From Vermamoeba vermiformis (Eukaryota; Tubulinea; Echinamoebida): a stretch of DNA of 64,000 nucleotides. Location of the stretch: contig JBEWZL010000237.1 of assembly GCA_045837725.1 (NCBI GenBank), positions 121,750-185,749 of the forward strand, given 5' to 3'. Positions 9,185 through 21,103 of this stretch are shown here, in pieces. How positions within the stretch are numbered: the first letter of the stretch is position 1; every line of letters begins with the position of its first letter. The notes below the pieces were generated by a model that saw only the letters and a list, made by a program, of their open reading frames with translations, was not told where the DNA came from and ran no database searches. The translations under genes were made by a program, and so were the position numbers.

Positions 9185-9831
9185 TTACAAGAAAGGATTC
9201 TCTTCGAGTTCAGCCGCGCCTTCTGTGGGATAGACTGCCATCACACCGCCACCACGGCACACGACGAGACCAAGTGTCCGCGTGTCACCTGTCAATTTGT
9301 ACGAGTCCTCGGGGTCTAAAAATACAATATTCAGTCACGTGTTTGTTGAGGTCTCAAGCGCTAGCAGAATATATGCACTGCACGCACTTACCGCGCAAAT
9401 ATTCAATTGTTTCGTCGAGCACCAAGTTGACCAGGGTGTCGTATCCACGCAACACACCTTTGACTGTGTACCGCATTAGTACTGCATTGATCGTCGTGCA
9501 CGATGTTATTATTATTAACGGTAATATTATGCATGAGATCGATGAGTTATAAGCGCAAGAAAATGCGAATTAAAATAATGAAAATATTTTTCAATAATTA
9601 TTCTGCGCCTAGTGTTGGATAATAATGTCCTATATGTACTGCCAGCAGCATGAAATAAATTAAATAATTGCTAATAATGCGTGCGTACCTTCACGACCGC
9701 CAATAAACTTGACCACGATCTCTTTGTTCATATACGCGGTGAAGTCCAATATATTCTCTTTCTTAGCCTGCAAATAACAACGGTGTTATATTAATTGTCG
9801 CAGTATTATTCTTCCAGAAGTTTCCTACCAT
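9185..9831 (-). CDS. LSM7: U6 snRNA-associated Sm-like protein LSm7
   Basis: Exons 9831-9829, 9767-9689, 9463-9392 and 9315-9185 encode 94 residues. Sm motif 1 is IVVKFIGGRE with VLRGYDTLVNLVLDETIEYLR, and Sm motif 2 is LGLVVCRGGGVMAVYP. DPEDSYKLTGDTR between them is specific to LSm7. The protein is part of the LSm1-7 ring (mRNA decapping, cytoplasm) and the LSm2-8 ring (U6 snRNP, nucleus). The first coding exon is the start codon alone: ATG is followed directly by a GTAGGA donor. AATAAA follows the stop within about 20 bases. The gene is divergent from the E2 gene, 131 bases away. Confidence 0.95.
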
Positions 9832-9962
9832 GGCTTGCGTGTGTTGCAGATCTGATCCAGAATAAATAATTGCTGCAAGTGAAGACCACAACTCATCACG
9901 CGTGGTCATATACAATCATATACGAATCAGAGGTGTCATATAGCGCAGCAGTATAATCAACA

Positions 9963-10684
9963 ATGTCAACAGAAGCGAGACGAAGACTGATTCGCGATCT
10001 CAAAAAATTGAAAACAGATCCACCCCACGGCGTGAGTGCAGCGCCCTCAGCGGACAATATATTCTCGTGGCAGGCTATTATATTCGGGTACGTCGCGCGT
10101 GGGGGATTGAGTCACATCTGCGAGACTAACCAATTAATTGTTTCAGTCCTGAAGGCACAGAGTGGGAAGGAGGTAGTTCATATATACACTAGCACGATAT
10201 ATATATTGTTGCACGGCCTATTAATGCTGGTGCACTGATTGCATTCTGGATCAGATCGCACTTCCGATCAAAAAAACAATTCGTCCCCCAGAGCTGATAC
10301 TGATGCTGTGATATACAGGTACCTTCAGACTGTCGATGGAGTTCACCGAGGAGTACCCCAACAAGCCCCCCACCGTCAAGTTCATGTCGCGCATCTTCCA
10401 TCCCAATGGTAACTCGATCGCGATCGACTTGACCTTCACTTCCACTAATCATGCTATTCATAGTGTACGCAGATGGCAGCATATGCCTCGATATATTGCA
10501 GAACAACTGGTCCTCGATCTACGACGTAGGCGCAGTGCTGACCTCGTTGCAATCGCTGCTCTCAGATCCGAATCCAAACTCGCCTGCCAATGTTGAAGCA
10601 GCGCGCTTGTTTCAAGAGAATAAGGCCGAATATTATAAGCGCGTGGCTGATGTTGTAGAGAAGAGTTGGGAGTTTGTTGAATAA
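9963..10684 (+). CDS. UBE2B: ubiquitin-conjugating enzyme E2, RAD6/UBE2A-B type
   Basis: Exons 9963-10087, 10147-10172, 10319-10408 and 10464-10684 encode 153 residues, the canonical UBE2A/B length. [16 protein letters not shown] is the RAD6 N-terminal helix used for Rad18/Bre1 binding. [30 protein letters not shown] with the active-site Cys, and [13 protein letters not shown] follow. RAD6 monoubiquitinates PCNA with Rad18 and histone H2B with Bre1. The second exon is only 26 bases. There is no acidic tail as in budding yeast. The gene shares a short divergent promoter with LSM7. Confidence 0.96.
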
Positions 10685-10919
10685 TGTTTGAGCCACATCC
10701 GCTCTGTTGTTAATAGTCAGCTGTATTAAAGTAAACTAAGCCAGTGTATTGTACATAATGTGCTCTGTCCAGACCTTCATATGAATGCCTGCTGCACGAG
10801 CACACAGCGACTAGTTCAAAGCTGAATTAGGGCCTGTCAGTGTCATTCTCAGATCTGCGACGCAACACCACAAGTCAATTAGCGCTGAATTAATTAAATA
10901 ATACGTATTATGATTAATA

Positions 10920-11439
10920 ATGACTGAGAATTTGAAGCTACAGCCCAAGAAAGGAATATTGAAGAATAAAGGCACCAAGTACGTGTGCGGCTAATTTATT
11001 TGTCGGATGTGGTTTTATTATTTCAATTTGCGTTAATACTGCTGCAATATGCGTAACACGTATTAATCTCACGCCCGTCCACCAGATCCTCAGGCGCTGT
11101 GATGTTCGACGAAGCGAATCTGAATGCAGATCCGGAGCGCGGTACACGACAGAAGATCGACGAGCCCAAGACGCCCTATCACCACAGCAGCTGCAGCCAC
11201 GACAGCGCGAGTGTGGAGAGCGAGGACGAGGACGAGGGCGAGGTGCCGATCAGCTTGCACGACCTCACTGCGCGCATTGAACTGCACCAGCAGCAGACAG
11301 GTAATTGCCTAATTTGGCAATGTGCTCGTACTGACACGTGACAGAGCACCGCGAGCAGTTCGAAGCCAAACGAAAGGCGCACTACAATGAGTTCCACGCG
11401 GCGAAGAATTTGCTTGCCAAAAAAGGAAATCTGAGGTGA
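10920..11439 (+). CDS. PPP1R2: protein phosphatase 1 inhibitor-2 (Glc8) homologue
   Basis: Exons 10920-10978, 11086-11300 and 11345-11439 encode 122 residues. All three PP1-contacting segments are visible: KGILKNK near residue 11, KIDEPKTPYH in the middle (with the Thr phosphorylated by GSK3 in animals), and the helical FEAKRKAHYNEFHAAK near the end. The inhibitor binds the PP1 catalytic site and acts as a chaperone and regulator. Intron 2 carries CCTAATTTGG and ends in CTGACACGTGACAG. The stop used here is the TGA inside a GT-AG-like AGGTGAGG, so a further splice to an exon near 11490 cannot be fully excluded; that exon would overlap the convergent neighbour. Confidence 0.9.
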
Positions 11440-11524
11440 GGATGAATCCGATTCTGAATGAAATTATCAATTTTATTAACAAACTGTACAGTAAATCACG
11501 TGATTTTTTAAGGACGCAGTGGCA

Positions 11525-13803
11525 CTACTTGTCCTTATTTAGAAATTTTTTACAAGGGTGGTAATCGAGCTTGAAACAGGGCGGAACAACAGCCGTGGTG
11601 GCACTCGTCGAGGACTGCGACGATGACGTGGCAGTGTGTTGCATGCTGCGCACGTGCTCATGCGTCTGTTCGCGAATGAGACCGATCACGTGCTCCAACA
11701 CCTCGCTGTCACACGTGTCACTCACGCCCAACCGCTTCAACACATCACGTGACTGCTGATCACGTGACGGCGCGCTGGTGGCACGTGGCAGTGACTTGTT
11801 CGAGTTGTGCGGTGAGCTCACACTGCCCCGCGGACGTCGCGCAGTGTGCAGCGTGGAGTGGTGGCACACATAGGCCCTGGTCGACCACTCGTACAGTGTC
11901 GTGCGCACGTGATACAGGTACGACTCCTCGTCGGGCCACTGCCGCCGCGTGCTCAACACCGCCGCGAGCAGCAGCGAGGTGTTGCTGGTGAGTGGTCCCC
12001 AGAGCCAGGCCAAGTCTTTGCCACTATTTATCGGCTCATCTTCCAGGGCCCACACTGTCGCGTAGTTGTACACGTGCTGCGGAATAACTGTGCTCTTCGA
12101 CACTCCCACCAAGCGAATTCTGTTCACGGCGAGGTGTGCCAGGGTGAGTCGGTTGCCTAATTTGGTAGTGTCGCACCACTCCACCGCGTGATACTGGCCG
12201 AGCAGCAAATATGCCAGGGCACGCACGCGATCGCGCACGAGACTCTGATTGCTGCCCTGGATGATCACTGGTCTGCCGCGCAGCAGCGAGTATACCAGGG
12301 CTCGAATCACGTGCGCGGAGATTGTGCCGTGATGTCGACCAATCAGCAGCGAGAGCAGTCCTTGACCACGTGCTCCATCTTGATAAAATTCCGCGGGCCA
12401 GAGCAGATCTACCAGGGCCTGTTGTTCCGCACTGAGTCCGAGGTCACGTGACTGGTAGTTGAAGTCGAGCAGTGGCGTCTGATTCATGAACAGCGAGGAT
12501 GTCACGTGCGGGTCTACATTCGCAGTCACGTGATCCACTGGCTCCACGCGGTACAGCACGTGAGGCAGTTGAAATTTCAGTAATGTCGTGTGCAGTGAAG
12601 GTCGCAGCCTATTTAGGTAATAGTCACGTGACAGCAGTTCGGGCAGTGCGCGCAGACTGCCGCGCTGTTGAGTCACGTGCCCGTCAGCCACTAGCGTGAC
12701 AGGAGTGCGGAACAACAGCGACTTCAACAGCTTGGGCGTGTAGTGTCGGTCAGTCACGTGATGATCAATCTCGCGCGCAATCTCGAGCAGTTTCTTGCAG
12801 TCCTCGTCAGCCTCGGAGTCAGACTCAGCCCCTGACTCGTTGTTCGTGCTGCTGCTCGGTTCTTCCGCCGAGTGAAATGAATTCTCTTCTTCGTCCTCGT
12901 CCAAGTCACGTGATTCCTCGCCGTCACGTGCTGCACTCGTCTCGGCCAGCAGTTTGCTCTTGAACGCCGTCAAATCTCCGATCACCTCCGACACGGTGCT
13001 GGGCTAAAAATAGCTCGCGTCAGTGCTGGCAGTGGTGCGCAGTGACTTACCGTGGGCGGAATAACAGGCACGTGATCGTCGTTCTTGTCCTCGCGCACCG
13101 GGCCCTGCGCCATGACGCGCTGCGTGAGCTGCAAATCAGCCAAGCGACAGTCGAGCTCGTGCAGGAACAGCGCGTTGTTGTGCTGCTTGAGCGCCTCCAT
13201 CACCACGCGCAGATCTCGCGCCATCTCCGAGAAGTGGCGATCGATCTTGTCCTGATCACGTGTCACGTAGACCAGGGCCAGGGGTCGCTGATAGCCACGT
13301 GCCTCAATGTCCAGCACGTAGAAGTGCACCACCACGGCGTGCACCACGTGACTGGCACCGTTCAGTGGATCTGCACCACGCAGCACGGGGGAAGTGGCGG
13401 GAGATAGCGCGGGAGATGAGAGTACTGCCTTATAAGGCAATTGCATCACGACAGTCCAGTGCTTGGTCCACGTGACAGGCTCGACACTCATGAAGCGCAG
13501 CACAAAATGATCGATCGGCAGCTGCGTCATGGCCTCCACTTGACTGCTCGCCACGTGGTCTGAAATCCACGCGCACGTGACTGACACGCCACTCAGCGAG
13601 GGACTGTCGTGGTCAGCGCGCAGCTCGTAGCCAGGATAGTGATGCAGCTCTGAGAGGTGCACTGCCGCGTCATTGCTGCTATTTATAGCCTCAGATCCGT
13701 TGTTGGTCAGCTCTTTGCCGCTCTGTTCTGCTGCCGTGAGTACGATGCGCGCGATAGGTCCTTCGATCTCACTGAACTCTGCTAATATAATGCAGTCACT
13801 CAT
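11525..13803 (-). CDS. SMCR8-like longin/DENN protein
   Basis: Exons 13803-13051 and 13003-11525 encode 743 residues. The N-terminal longin-like half begins MSDCIILAEFSEIEGP, contains PIDHFVLRFMSVE and ends with ALVYVTRDQDKIDRHF and HELDCRLADL, which matches the SMCR8 / folliculin order of motifs best. An acidic linker (DLDEDEEENSF) leads to a C-terminal DENN-like half. In animals SMCR8 pairs with C9orf72 and WDR41 as an ARF/RAB GAP controlling autophagy and lysosomes. No partner is encoded in this window. At least 20 CACGTG palindromes lie in this coding sequence, encoding HVT, HVI or SRD-type tripeptides in different frames. Folliculin is the main alternative. Confidence 0.72.
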
Positions 13804-14298
13804 CGCGTGGTGTTGAGTGGAATAGCAGATCTATATATAGCAATTAAATTGATTAATTATTATTTGGGACTGGATCTGCTCTTGCAATGTGTCGTGCAGT
13901 ATTCACAGTATCTCTGCCCTCTCTGTTAATATGCAGATATAATTAATTCATTGGCACGCTATGCAAGGCAGATGAGCGAGTCCGCTTGACTTACGCGATC
14001 GAAACGTCAATTGAAGTACTGAATCCAAGGAGAGACGTCCAGCAAGGTGCACGCAATATAGACAATGTAGTGATACTGCTCGGTGCTAGTTCGATCACAT
14101 TAACGAACAAAATCTTTTTTTTATCGAAGTGATATTTTGAACTGGATTTGCTACCTGTCAACACAGCTCTGTTGCACCATGCTCCTTAGTTGTTGATCAT
14201 AATCATTCGCATAATTACATACACCACGCAACAATAATTCAAGCGATTATTCAATTGCCTCTGCCTCATCCACCACTCTCCATTCAATTTCAGCGCTG
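13804..14298. promoter_or_regulatory. divergent intergenic region, SMCR8-like / RhoGAP
   Basis: 495 bases between two outward-reading starts. CTATATATAG at 13831-13840 is close to the SMCR8-like start and could be its TATA region; it also has the form of a MEF2-type site. Nothing else stands out apart from AT-rich runs. Confidence 0.4.
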
Positions 14299-16697
14299 AT
14301 GAGTGACAAACAAAAATCAGAGGAGGATAACAAGCCCAGTACATCGTCTGATGAGAAGGGACTCAAAGGTAATCGATTCAATCGAATTCAAAAACAGATT
14401 TCATTTCAGTCTTCTTAATTTCCGGGCTTGATCTGCCTCTAATTGCTCCAAACAACGAGATCATGTGGTAACGATATTAATACGCTATTATAGCGCGCGT
14501 CAAGAAAGCTCTCGCGCGGTTCTTCGTGCGCAGACCCGAGAAAAAAGAGCTGGAAGAGCGCAACATCCTCCACGACACTGCATCTGACGATCGCAAGCTG
14601 CGCGCCAAGCAATTGGAACTGCGCCTGTCTACACGCGTCAGCAAGGAGACGCTCGAACAGCTGCACATCTTGCAGCCCGGGCCCGAGTCCGATTCAGTCT
14701 CGCCACCTTTGTCGCCCACATCCAGCAGCAAATCCAGCGGCGTCAAAAAGATACGCGACAAAGTGAATCGCAAGGCCTCGCAAATACGCGAATTCGTGCG
14801 CAGAACTACGCGCAAGGACGTCAAGTCCCACGACGATACTGACTTGCCTAAAAAGGAAACTAGTACACGTGTACACGACGCGCCCAGTCGTCGCGCGAAA
14901 TTTAGCCGGAAATCTCGCTCGATGCCCGCTGTGGTCCGCTCGCGCAAGAACAACGCGTACGTGTTTGGCGGATCATTGCCTAATATGGACATGAAGAATG
15001 TGGCGTGCGAGGGTCAGTTGGTGACAGTGCCATTAATAGCCACAGTCTGCGTGGACTACCTGTTGCCTAAAATAGAAATCGAAGGAATATTCCGTGTGTC
15101 AGGCAATCACACGGACATTGAGCGCATCAAGCGGCAAATTGACAAGACGCGACAGTATCACGTGATCACGCAGTGCGACAACCCCAATACTGTCGCGGGC
15201 ATATTCAAATCATTTTTCCGCGAATTGTCCGAGCCTTTGCTGACATTCGCGCACTACCAGCAGTTTGTGACAGCAGCGACACCTGACAAAAATAGCAGCA
15301 ATCCCAACGACGAGGAGGCACGTGTCAAGCGTGCGGAACAATTGAAGGGCGTGCTGACTCGTCTGCCCAAAGAGAACTACGAACTGTTACTATATTTGGT
15401 ATCGTTCTTGGTGAAGGTCAGTCAGTCAAGCAAAGTCAATCTGATGGACAGCAGAAATCTCGCGCTCATCTGGGGCTCGATCGTACTGCGCGACGAGCAC
15501 GAGGACACGACCTCCGTGACCGCACTCACCAACACGAGTCACCAGGCTGCGGTCATGTCGCTGCTCATCGATCACTTTGAGCTCATTTTCAAGACTGCTA
15601 AAAATAGCGCGGCACCTGTCAAACCTGTCAACAACAACACACCGCCGAGCTCGATGAGTGCCACCATGGGCCCTGTTCCCTCGTCTTCCATGACCTCCAC
15701 ACTGACACCGATGACAGCCACTGTGACACCTGTCAACAACAGCACTCTGCCGCAGACCTTCAGCTCACCAGCCATGTTGACAGCTAAGCCAGTGACACCT
15801 GTCAACACGAGTGCTCCAATGAGTGCCCCTGTCAAAACACCTGTCACTGGCACTGCTCCTCCCAAGTCACGTGGTCCATTGCCCGCACCACCGCCACGTG
15901 TAGGCAAAGCTGCGACGATGAAGGCGCCTGTCAAGACAGCAGCGGTCAAATTCACCTCGGTGGAAGTGCCCTCCAACACCAACAGAGGGCCCACTAATGA
16001 TAACAGCAACACCGCGGAACCAGCTGCGGCTAAAAATAGTCCACCGAACAACACCATCCCCGTGCTCGGTGCTGCCTACCCAGTCTCCGTGGAGAAACGT
16101 GGCACAGTGCCAGGCGATGGCACACAGAGCTCGGAGCCCAAAAGCGAACCAATGCGCGTGCGTGCCATCACTACAGGCCAGTCTGACAAAGAGACACATG
16201 TCAAAGCAGCACCTGCACCACGTGTCGGCAATGACAGCAATCAACCGCGCGTACCTGTGACACCTGTCAATTCGAGCACTCCACAAAGTGCCCCGGTCAA
16301 GACACCTGTCAACAACAGTCCTCCAATGAGTGTCCTAGTGACACCTGTCAATACCAGCACTCCACAAACTGCCCCTGTCAAGACACCTGTCAACAACGGT
16401 CCTCCAATGAGTCCGTCGAGCAAGACACCTGTCAAACGGCCAGTCGTGCCAGCTGTCACCCCGCCCAGTGCGAGTGCTGTCAAAGATGCGCCCTTGCTCT
16501 CTCCGCCCTCCACGGCACCCAAGAAATCTCCCGCTGGACCCAAATCCCCATCAAACACAGGTGCCGGACCCCTCTCCGTACCGCTGAATGTTGCTCCGGT
16601 CAAAACTCCCCCGACCCCGCCACCACGTGCCAAAACACCCGTGACCACTTCACCGAAAGAACCGCGTCGATCGTATTCGCTGCAAACACTGAATTGA
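14299..16697 (+). CDS. RhoGAP protein with long Pro/Thr-rich tail
   Basis: Exons 14299-14368 and 14494-16697 encode 757 residues. A basic, Ser-rich N-terminal region of about 170 residues precedes a RhoGAP domain (roughly residues 175-365). The domain has VPLIATVCVDYLLP, GIFRVSG with the catalytic arginine finger, the FFRELSEPLLTF motif and NLMDSRNLALIWGSIVL. It should speed GTP hydrolysis by Rho/Rac proteins. The last half is low-complexity, with many copies of TPVN/APVKTPVN and PPP motifs (LPAPPPR, TPPPRAKTP) that could bind SH3 domains. The first intron is 125 bases. The 3' end faces, and may overlap, the convergent U2AF1 gene. Confidence 0.9.
16260..16421 (+). repeat. 81-base in-frame tandem duplication in the RhoGAP tail
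   Basis: Two units of 81 bases starting at 16260 and 16341 encode near-identical TPVN(S/T)STPQ(S/T)APVKTPVNN segments. They are a recent expansion of the Pro/Thr repeat that is present in more diverged form from about 15720. Confidence 0.75.
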
Positions 16698-16736
16698 TTG
16701 CGAATAGTCGAGTTGTAAATTATTAAACACACCTTA

Positions 16737-18013
16737 TTTATTTGTACATACAAGGGTACTGCAGCGTACATTAAATTGTGCGGGGCATCAGGGGCTGGAG
16801 CCTCTTGTGGTGGCACACTGCCAGCATTCTGCAGCTCTGCGTGGCGTTGTTCACTCTCGTGTCGCTTGGCCTCGGGCACATCGCGTTCACGAGATCTGCT
16901 GCGCTCTCGCTTGCGACCACTGCGCTCTTTGTTCTCACCGCGGTCACGTGATCGCGATCGACTGCGTTCACGACGATCACGACGTCTGTCACCACCGCGG
17001 TCACGTGATCTTGAGCGCGATCTGGAACGGCGTGAAGAACGTCGTCTGTCACCACCGCGATCACGTGATCGAGATCTGGAGCGCGAGCGTGACTTGCGCC
17101 GGTGCACTTTGCGCTGCCAATCATTCACTTTGCGATTCAGTTCGCGCGGCACTGGTCGCAAGTGCATAAAGTTGCAGAAGCCACCGCGCGCACACTCGCC
17201 CATGTCGTACTGGCGACAGCGTGCCTCGCGGAAGTCAGTCACGGGGGACAGCTCGCAGATCAGCGGTCGACCTCCGTAGTAGCGGCCCTTGCAGGTCTCG
17301 AGGGCCTTGCGCGCAGCATCTTCTTCGCGGAACTTGACGTAGACATTGCCCATCAAATGATCGCCGAGATTGGCGCAGACATTGAGCTCTTCGACTTCAC
17401 CGAACTGCGCGAGTTCCGTGAACACATCCTCGTAGAACTCTTCAAAGTGTTTCTGCGCCTCTTCTTGATCGAACAGGGGCTCACCTGTCGGGGCATATTG
17501 ATTGAAGGGTGGCTGGTACATGCTCGTGAACAGCACCGTTTGACTCTCCGTCGGTCGGTTGTGCAATCTGCTGCAGCGCTCACCGTGTCGACAAGCACCG
17601 ATCTTGAAATAGAACGGGCAGTTGACTCTGTGCGGTAATAAATAGAAGGGTTAGATTATATTATTAAAATAGGAGGCGAGTGCTGTGCTATAATAAATAC
17701 GTGCTCAACGAAGCAAACCTAAATTAAAATCTGTTCCTAAATACATGATAATTTGTTAGTCCCTTTGTCAATAGGAATTATTAATATTAATATTTTATCT
17801 AACGCTAAATTAATTGTCCGAACATATTATGAAAAATACGAAAATGGTTGGATTAATATGAAAAGATTTTTAGGCATTTGAGAAGATAGTTAATAATGAA
17901 AATAATTATTTAAATAATTATAGCTGAGTAAGCACATAAGTACATAATGTAAACTGGAGCGCATCTTACTTGTCTTGTTCGGTACCGTAGATTCGTTGTA
18001 AATGATCTGCCAT
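16737..18013 (-). CDS. U2AF1: U2 snRNP auxiliary factor small subunit (U2AF35); 3' end unresolved
   Basis: Exon 1 is 18013-17970 and exon 2 starts at 17627 after a 342-base AT-rich intron. The order is [22 protein letters not shown], CCCH zinc finger 1 with GERCSRLHN (the residue equal to human Ser34 kept), the UHM domain with GDHLMGNVYVKF, zinc finger 2 with CRQYDMGECARGGFCNFMHL, then an RS tail. The protein recognises the AG of 3' splice sites with U2AF65. No in-frame stop occurs before an AATAAA at 16737-16742; the frame stays open to 16241, antisense to the RhoGAP gene. The end given here is that poly(A) signal, not a stop codon. A missed last intron or a longer overlap are the alternatives. 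Confidence 0.93.
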
Positions 18014-18212
18014 TGTTGTGTGGTTATGGACAATACAATAAGTGTGGTTCACAACAGATGATCAAATAGTTAAATGAATTGACACTCGGCTAAGCCTTTT
18101 CTCTTGGACAAGAACGAGCACGTGATTTGAAATTTCAGCCGAATGCTGTGAACTTCTAGAACGATGAGTAGCTACATATGAATACTTTCGTTTATTAAAC
18201 TAGGCAAGGGCT

Positions 18213-20728
18213 CTAACTGCGCAGAGGTTCAATAGTGATCAAAACCTTGTTCTCTTCGACCAGATCTCCGACCTTGTAATTGACGGCAGTGACGGTGCCA
18301 GCAAATGGACTGCGAATGGTGTGCTCCATCTTCATGGCCTCCAAGATGAGCAGACTCTGATTCGCACTCACCTGATCGCCCTTGTTCACACTCACTTTGA
18401 TCACTTTGCCCGGCATCGGAGACTGCAGCGACGCGGCACTCGTCTTCGCGTCACGTGACACGGGTTCTAATTTAGGCAAGACGGGCTCCAGGGTGAGCTG
18501 ACCGTTCACTGAATGCACGGTAATCTCGCCGTGAGTGCCGACCATGACGTCGAATTTCTGCAAAGTATTGCCGAGGTCAGCAGTCACGTGATACGAATTC
18601 GGTTCTGTGCCGCGCTGCACAGTACCGCGCACGTGTTTCATCACGTGTTCAGTGTGCTTGTCGTGCTGCACGGTGAGAGTGAGCGAGTGATCGGCGTGAT
18701 AGGCCACGTGCACGGTCAATTCTTCCTGCGCAATGTTGGGGCGCCACTTGAACACGCGCTCAGCAGTGTGATTCACGCGGAATGCATCGGCACTCTGCCA
18801 CGGGTCACTGCTGTCACGTGCGGCGAGTTGTTCGTGCAGCACTGCAAACAGTGTCGCGTACCCGACATCACGTGGCTTGATGAGATCGTTGGCTTGCGGC
18901 AACAGCTCGTCTTTGAATTTCTGTCACGTGGTCAGTTCAGTGCATCACGTGATTGCCTTATATAGACATACCGCAATGAAATTGGTCTCGACATTGCCCG
19001 CGATGAATTCAGGGTGTGCAGCACAGCGCTTCAAGAACTCAATGTTGTTGTGCACGCCTGCCACCTGTGTGTCACGTGATCAGTTACCAAATATAGACAT
19101 CACACTCGCTGCACGCACCTTGTACTGTTCGAGGGCAGTGGTGAGTCTGCGCAGGGCAGTGGGTCGGTCCACATCGTGCACAATCAGCTTGGCAATCATC
19201 GGATCGTAGTACACCGACACCACATCGCCACTCGACACGCCGGTGTCCACGCGCACTTGCGACGAGCTCGCGGGGGGATCGTGCACCACCAGTGTGCCCG
19301 TTGACGGCAAGAAGTCCCTGACATTGCAATCAGTACCCTGCACACACACACGTGTCTCCAGTGTCTTACTTGAGCGGGTTCTCAGCGTAGATGCGTGCTT
19401 CAAAGGCGTGGCCATTGATGCGCAGCTGTTCTTGCTGTGTGATGGGCAAGGGCTGACCATTGGCCACTCGGAGCTGCCACTCGACGAGATCGAGGCCCGT
19501 GATCATCTCGGTGACTGGGTGCTCCACTTGCAGGCGCGTGTTCATCTCCATAAAGTAGTACTGATTGTCCGTCGTGTCCATGATGAACTCCACTGTGCCC
19601 GCACCTCTGTAGCCCACGGCACGGGCTGCATTCACCGCTGATTGGCCCATCGCACGGCGCAACTCTTCTGACACGCCAGGCTGTGACACGTGTCAATCAG
19701 TGACCTGCACCATCGCGCACATTCATGACTGCCACTTACCCCCGGAGCCTCTTCAATCACCTTCTGATGACGACGCTGCAGCGAACAGTCGCGCTCAAAC
19801 AAATAGAGGTAGTTGTCGTAGTTGTCGCCGAAGATTTGGAACTCGATGTGGCGTGGCACCTGCAAATAGCGCTCGATCAACAGACCCTCGGAGCCGAACG
19901 ATGCCTTGGCCTCGCGTCTGCTCGATTCCAAATTAGGCAACATGTCCTCGCTCTTCCAGACAATCTTCATGCCCTTGCCACCACCTCCCTTGACGGGCTT
20001 GATCAGCACGGGGTAGCCCATCTTGTCGGCCTCGCTGATCAGTCGCTGATTGTCCTGATCTTCGCCGTGATAGCCCGGCACTACAGGCACCTTGGCCTGC
20101 GACATGATGGTCTTGGAGGCACTCTTGCTGCCCATGGCTCTGATGGCACTCGCGGGGGGACCAATGAACACCACGCCGTGCTGGGCACACTGCTCTGCGA
20201 ACACGGGATTCTGTCGCGCAGTTAGTCACTCGCAGCACACTAGGGACACGTGCTCTATTCAACGCACCTCGCTCAAGAAGCCGTAGCCAGGGTGTATCGC
20301 TTCAGCCCCGCTGTCACGTGCCACACTCAAGATGTGCTCCATCTTCAAGTAGCTCTCAATTGCAGGGGCGGGTCCGATGTGATAGGCCTCGTCTGCCATC
20401 TTGACGTGCATGGCGTGCTTGTCTGCATCCGAGTATACGGCGACAGTTTGAATGCCCAGTCTGCGTGCTGTGCGCATCACTCGACACGCGATCTCACCTC
20501 TGTTGGCCACGAGAATCTTCTTGAACAGCGCTGCGGACAGTCAGAACAGACAGGACGAGCTGTGTACTTACGCTTCTTGTCGTGCGTCGCGTACTGGCGA
20601 GTCTGCACGTGTGTGAGCACGGAGGGCAGCGTCACTCGCGCTGAAGTTCTCAATCTGCAGTGGTGAGGTCAGCAATATGATTTTTAATTGGACGTAATGC
20701 ATGTCATATACATCGATGTGCCTTGCAT
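18213..20728 (-). CDS. MCCC1: methylcrotonoyl-CoA carboxylase, biotin-carrying alpha subunit
   Basis: Eight exons (20728-20712, 20654-20572, 20530-20268, 20210-19740, 19680-19370, 19317-19119, 19064-18972, 18920-18213) give 714 residues, close to the human 725. Biotin carboxylase motifs are [12 protein letters not shown], the ATP-grasp loop [24 protein letters not shown], and [15 protein letters not shown]. The C-terminal biotinyl domain has EAMKMEHT, where Lys is biotinylated; AMKMEHT rather than AMKMQN points to MCCC1 and not PCCA. The enzyme acts in mitochondrial leucine breakdown. The presequence ([13 protein letters not shown]...RQYATH) fits import. The first exon (5 codons plus 2 bases) is the least certain part. 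Intron 4 shares a 19-base stretch with LIAS intron 6. Confidence 0.95.
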
Positions 20729-21103
20729 TAACGTTAGAATTATTAAGATATTTTTATTGAATTAATTTTTCAATTTTTTTGTTAATTGAAAGGACACCGT
20801 GTCAGTCGCGGACTTGACCCCGAGAATAGCGCATAATATGCACGGATTAATATACGTACCGAGTGCAGAGTCTGGTCAATAAAGACATTTGTGCTCGTTG
20901 GGTGGATTTGATAAAAATAATGAGTATCAAAAATCAGCTGATTGACCTTTAACAGACGTGCAATATCAATATAATAGTGTTGCCGATCATCTCCATAACC
21001 ACTGCTGCTTATAATCGCTGCAATAGCTTGCAAATTAGTGAATGGCAATGTCATCAGAGAAAATGATACAGATGCGTGTTTATGTACACAGGAGTTGACA
21101 GGA
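20729..21103. other. intergenic, no gene seen
   Basis: 375 bases between the stop of the COMMD gene and the start of MCCC1, both on the minus strand. A 90-residue minus frame here has no homology that I can see and lacks intron signals. I take the stretch as 3' UTR plus MCCC1 promoter. Confidence 0.5.

Noticed and set aside
15572-16286. Minus-strand frames opposite the RhoGAP tail
   Set aside because: They mirror the Pro/Thr-rich repeat as Gly/Val/Leu/Thr repeats. Only their continuity with the U2AF1 frame is of interest and is reported separately.
20782-21054. Minus-strand frame of 90 codons between MCCC1 and the COMMD gene
   Set aside because: AT-rich random composition, no splice links to its neighbours and no recognisable motif.
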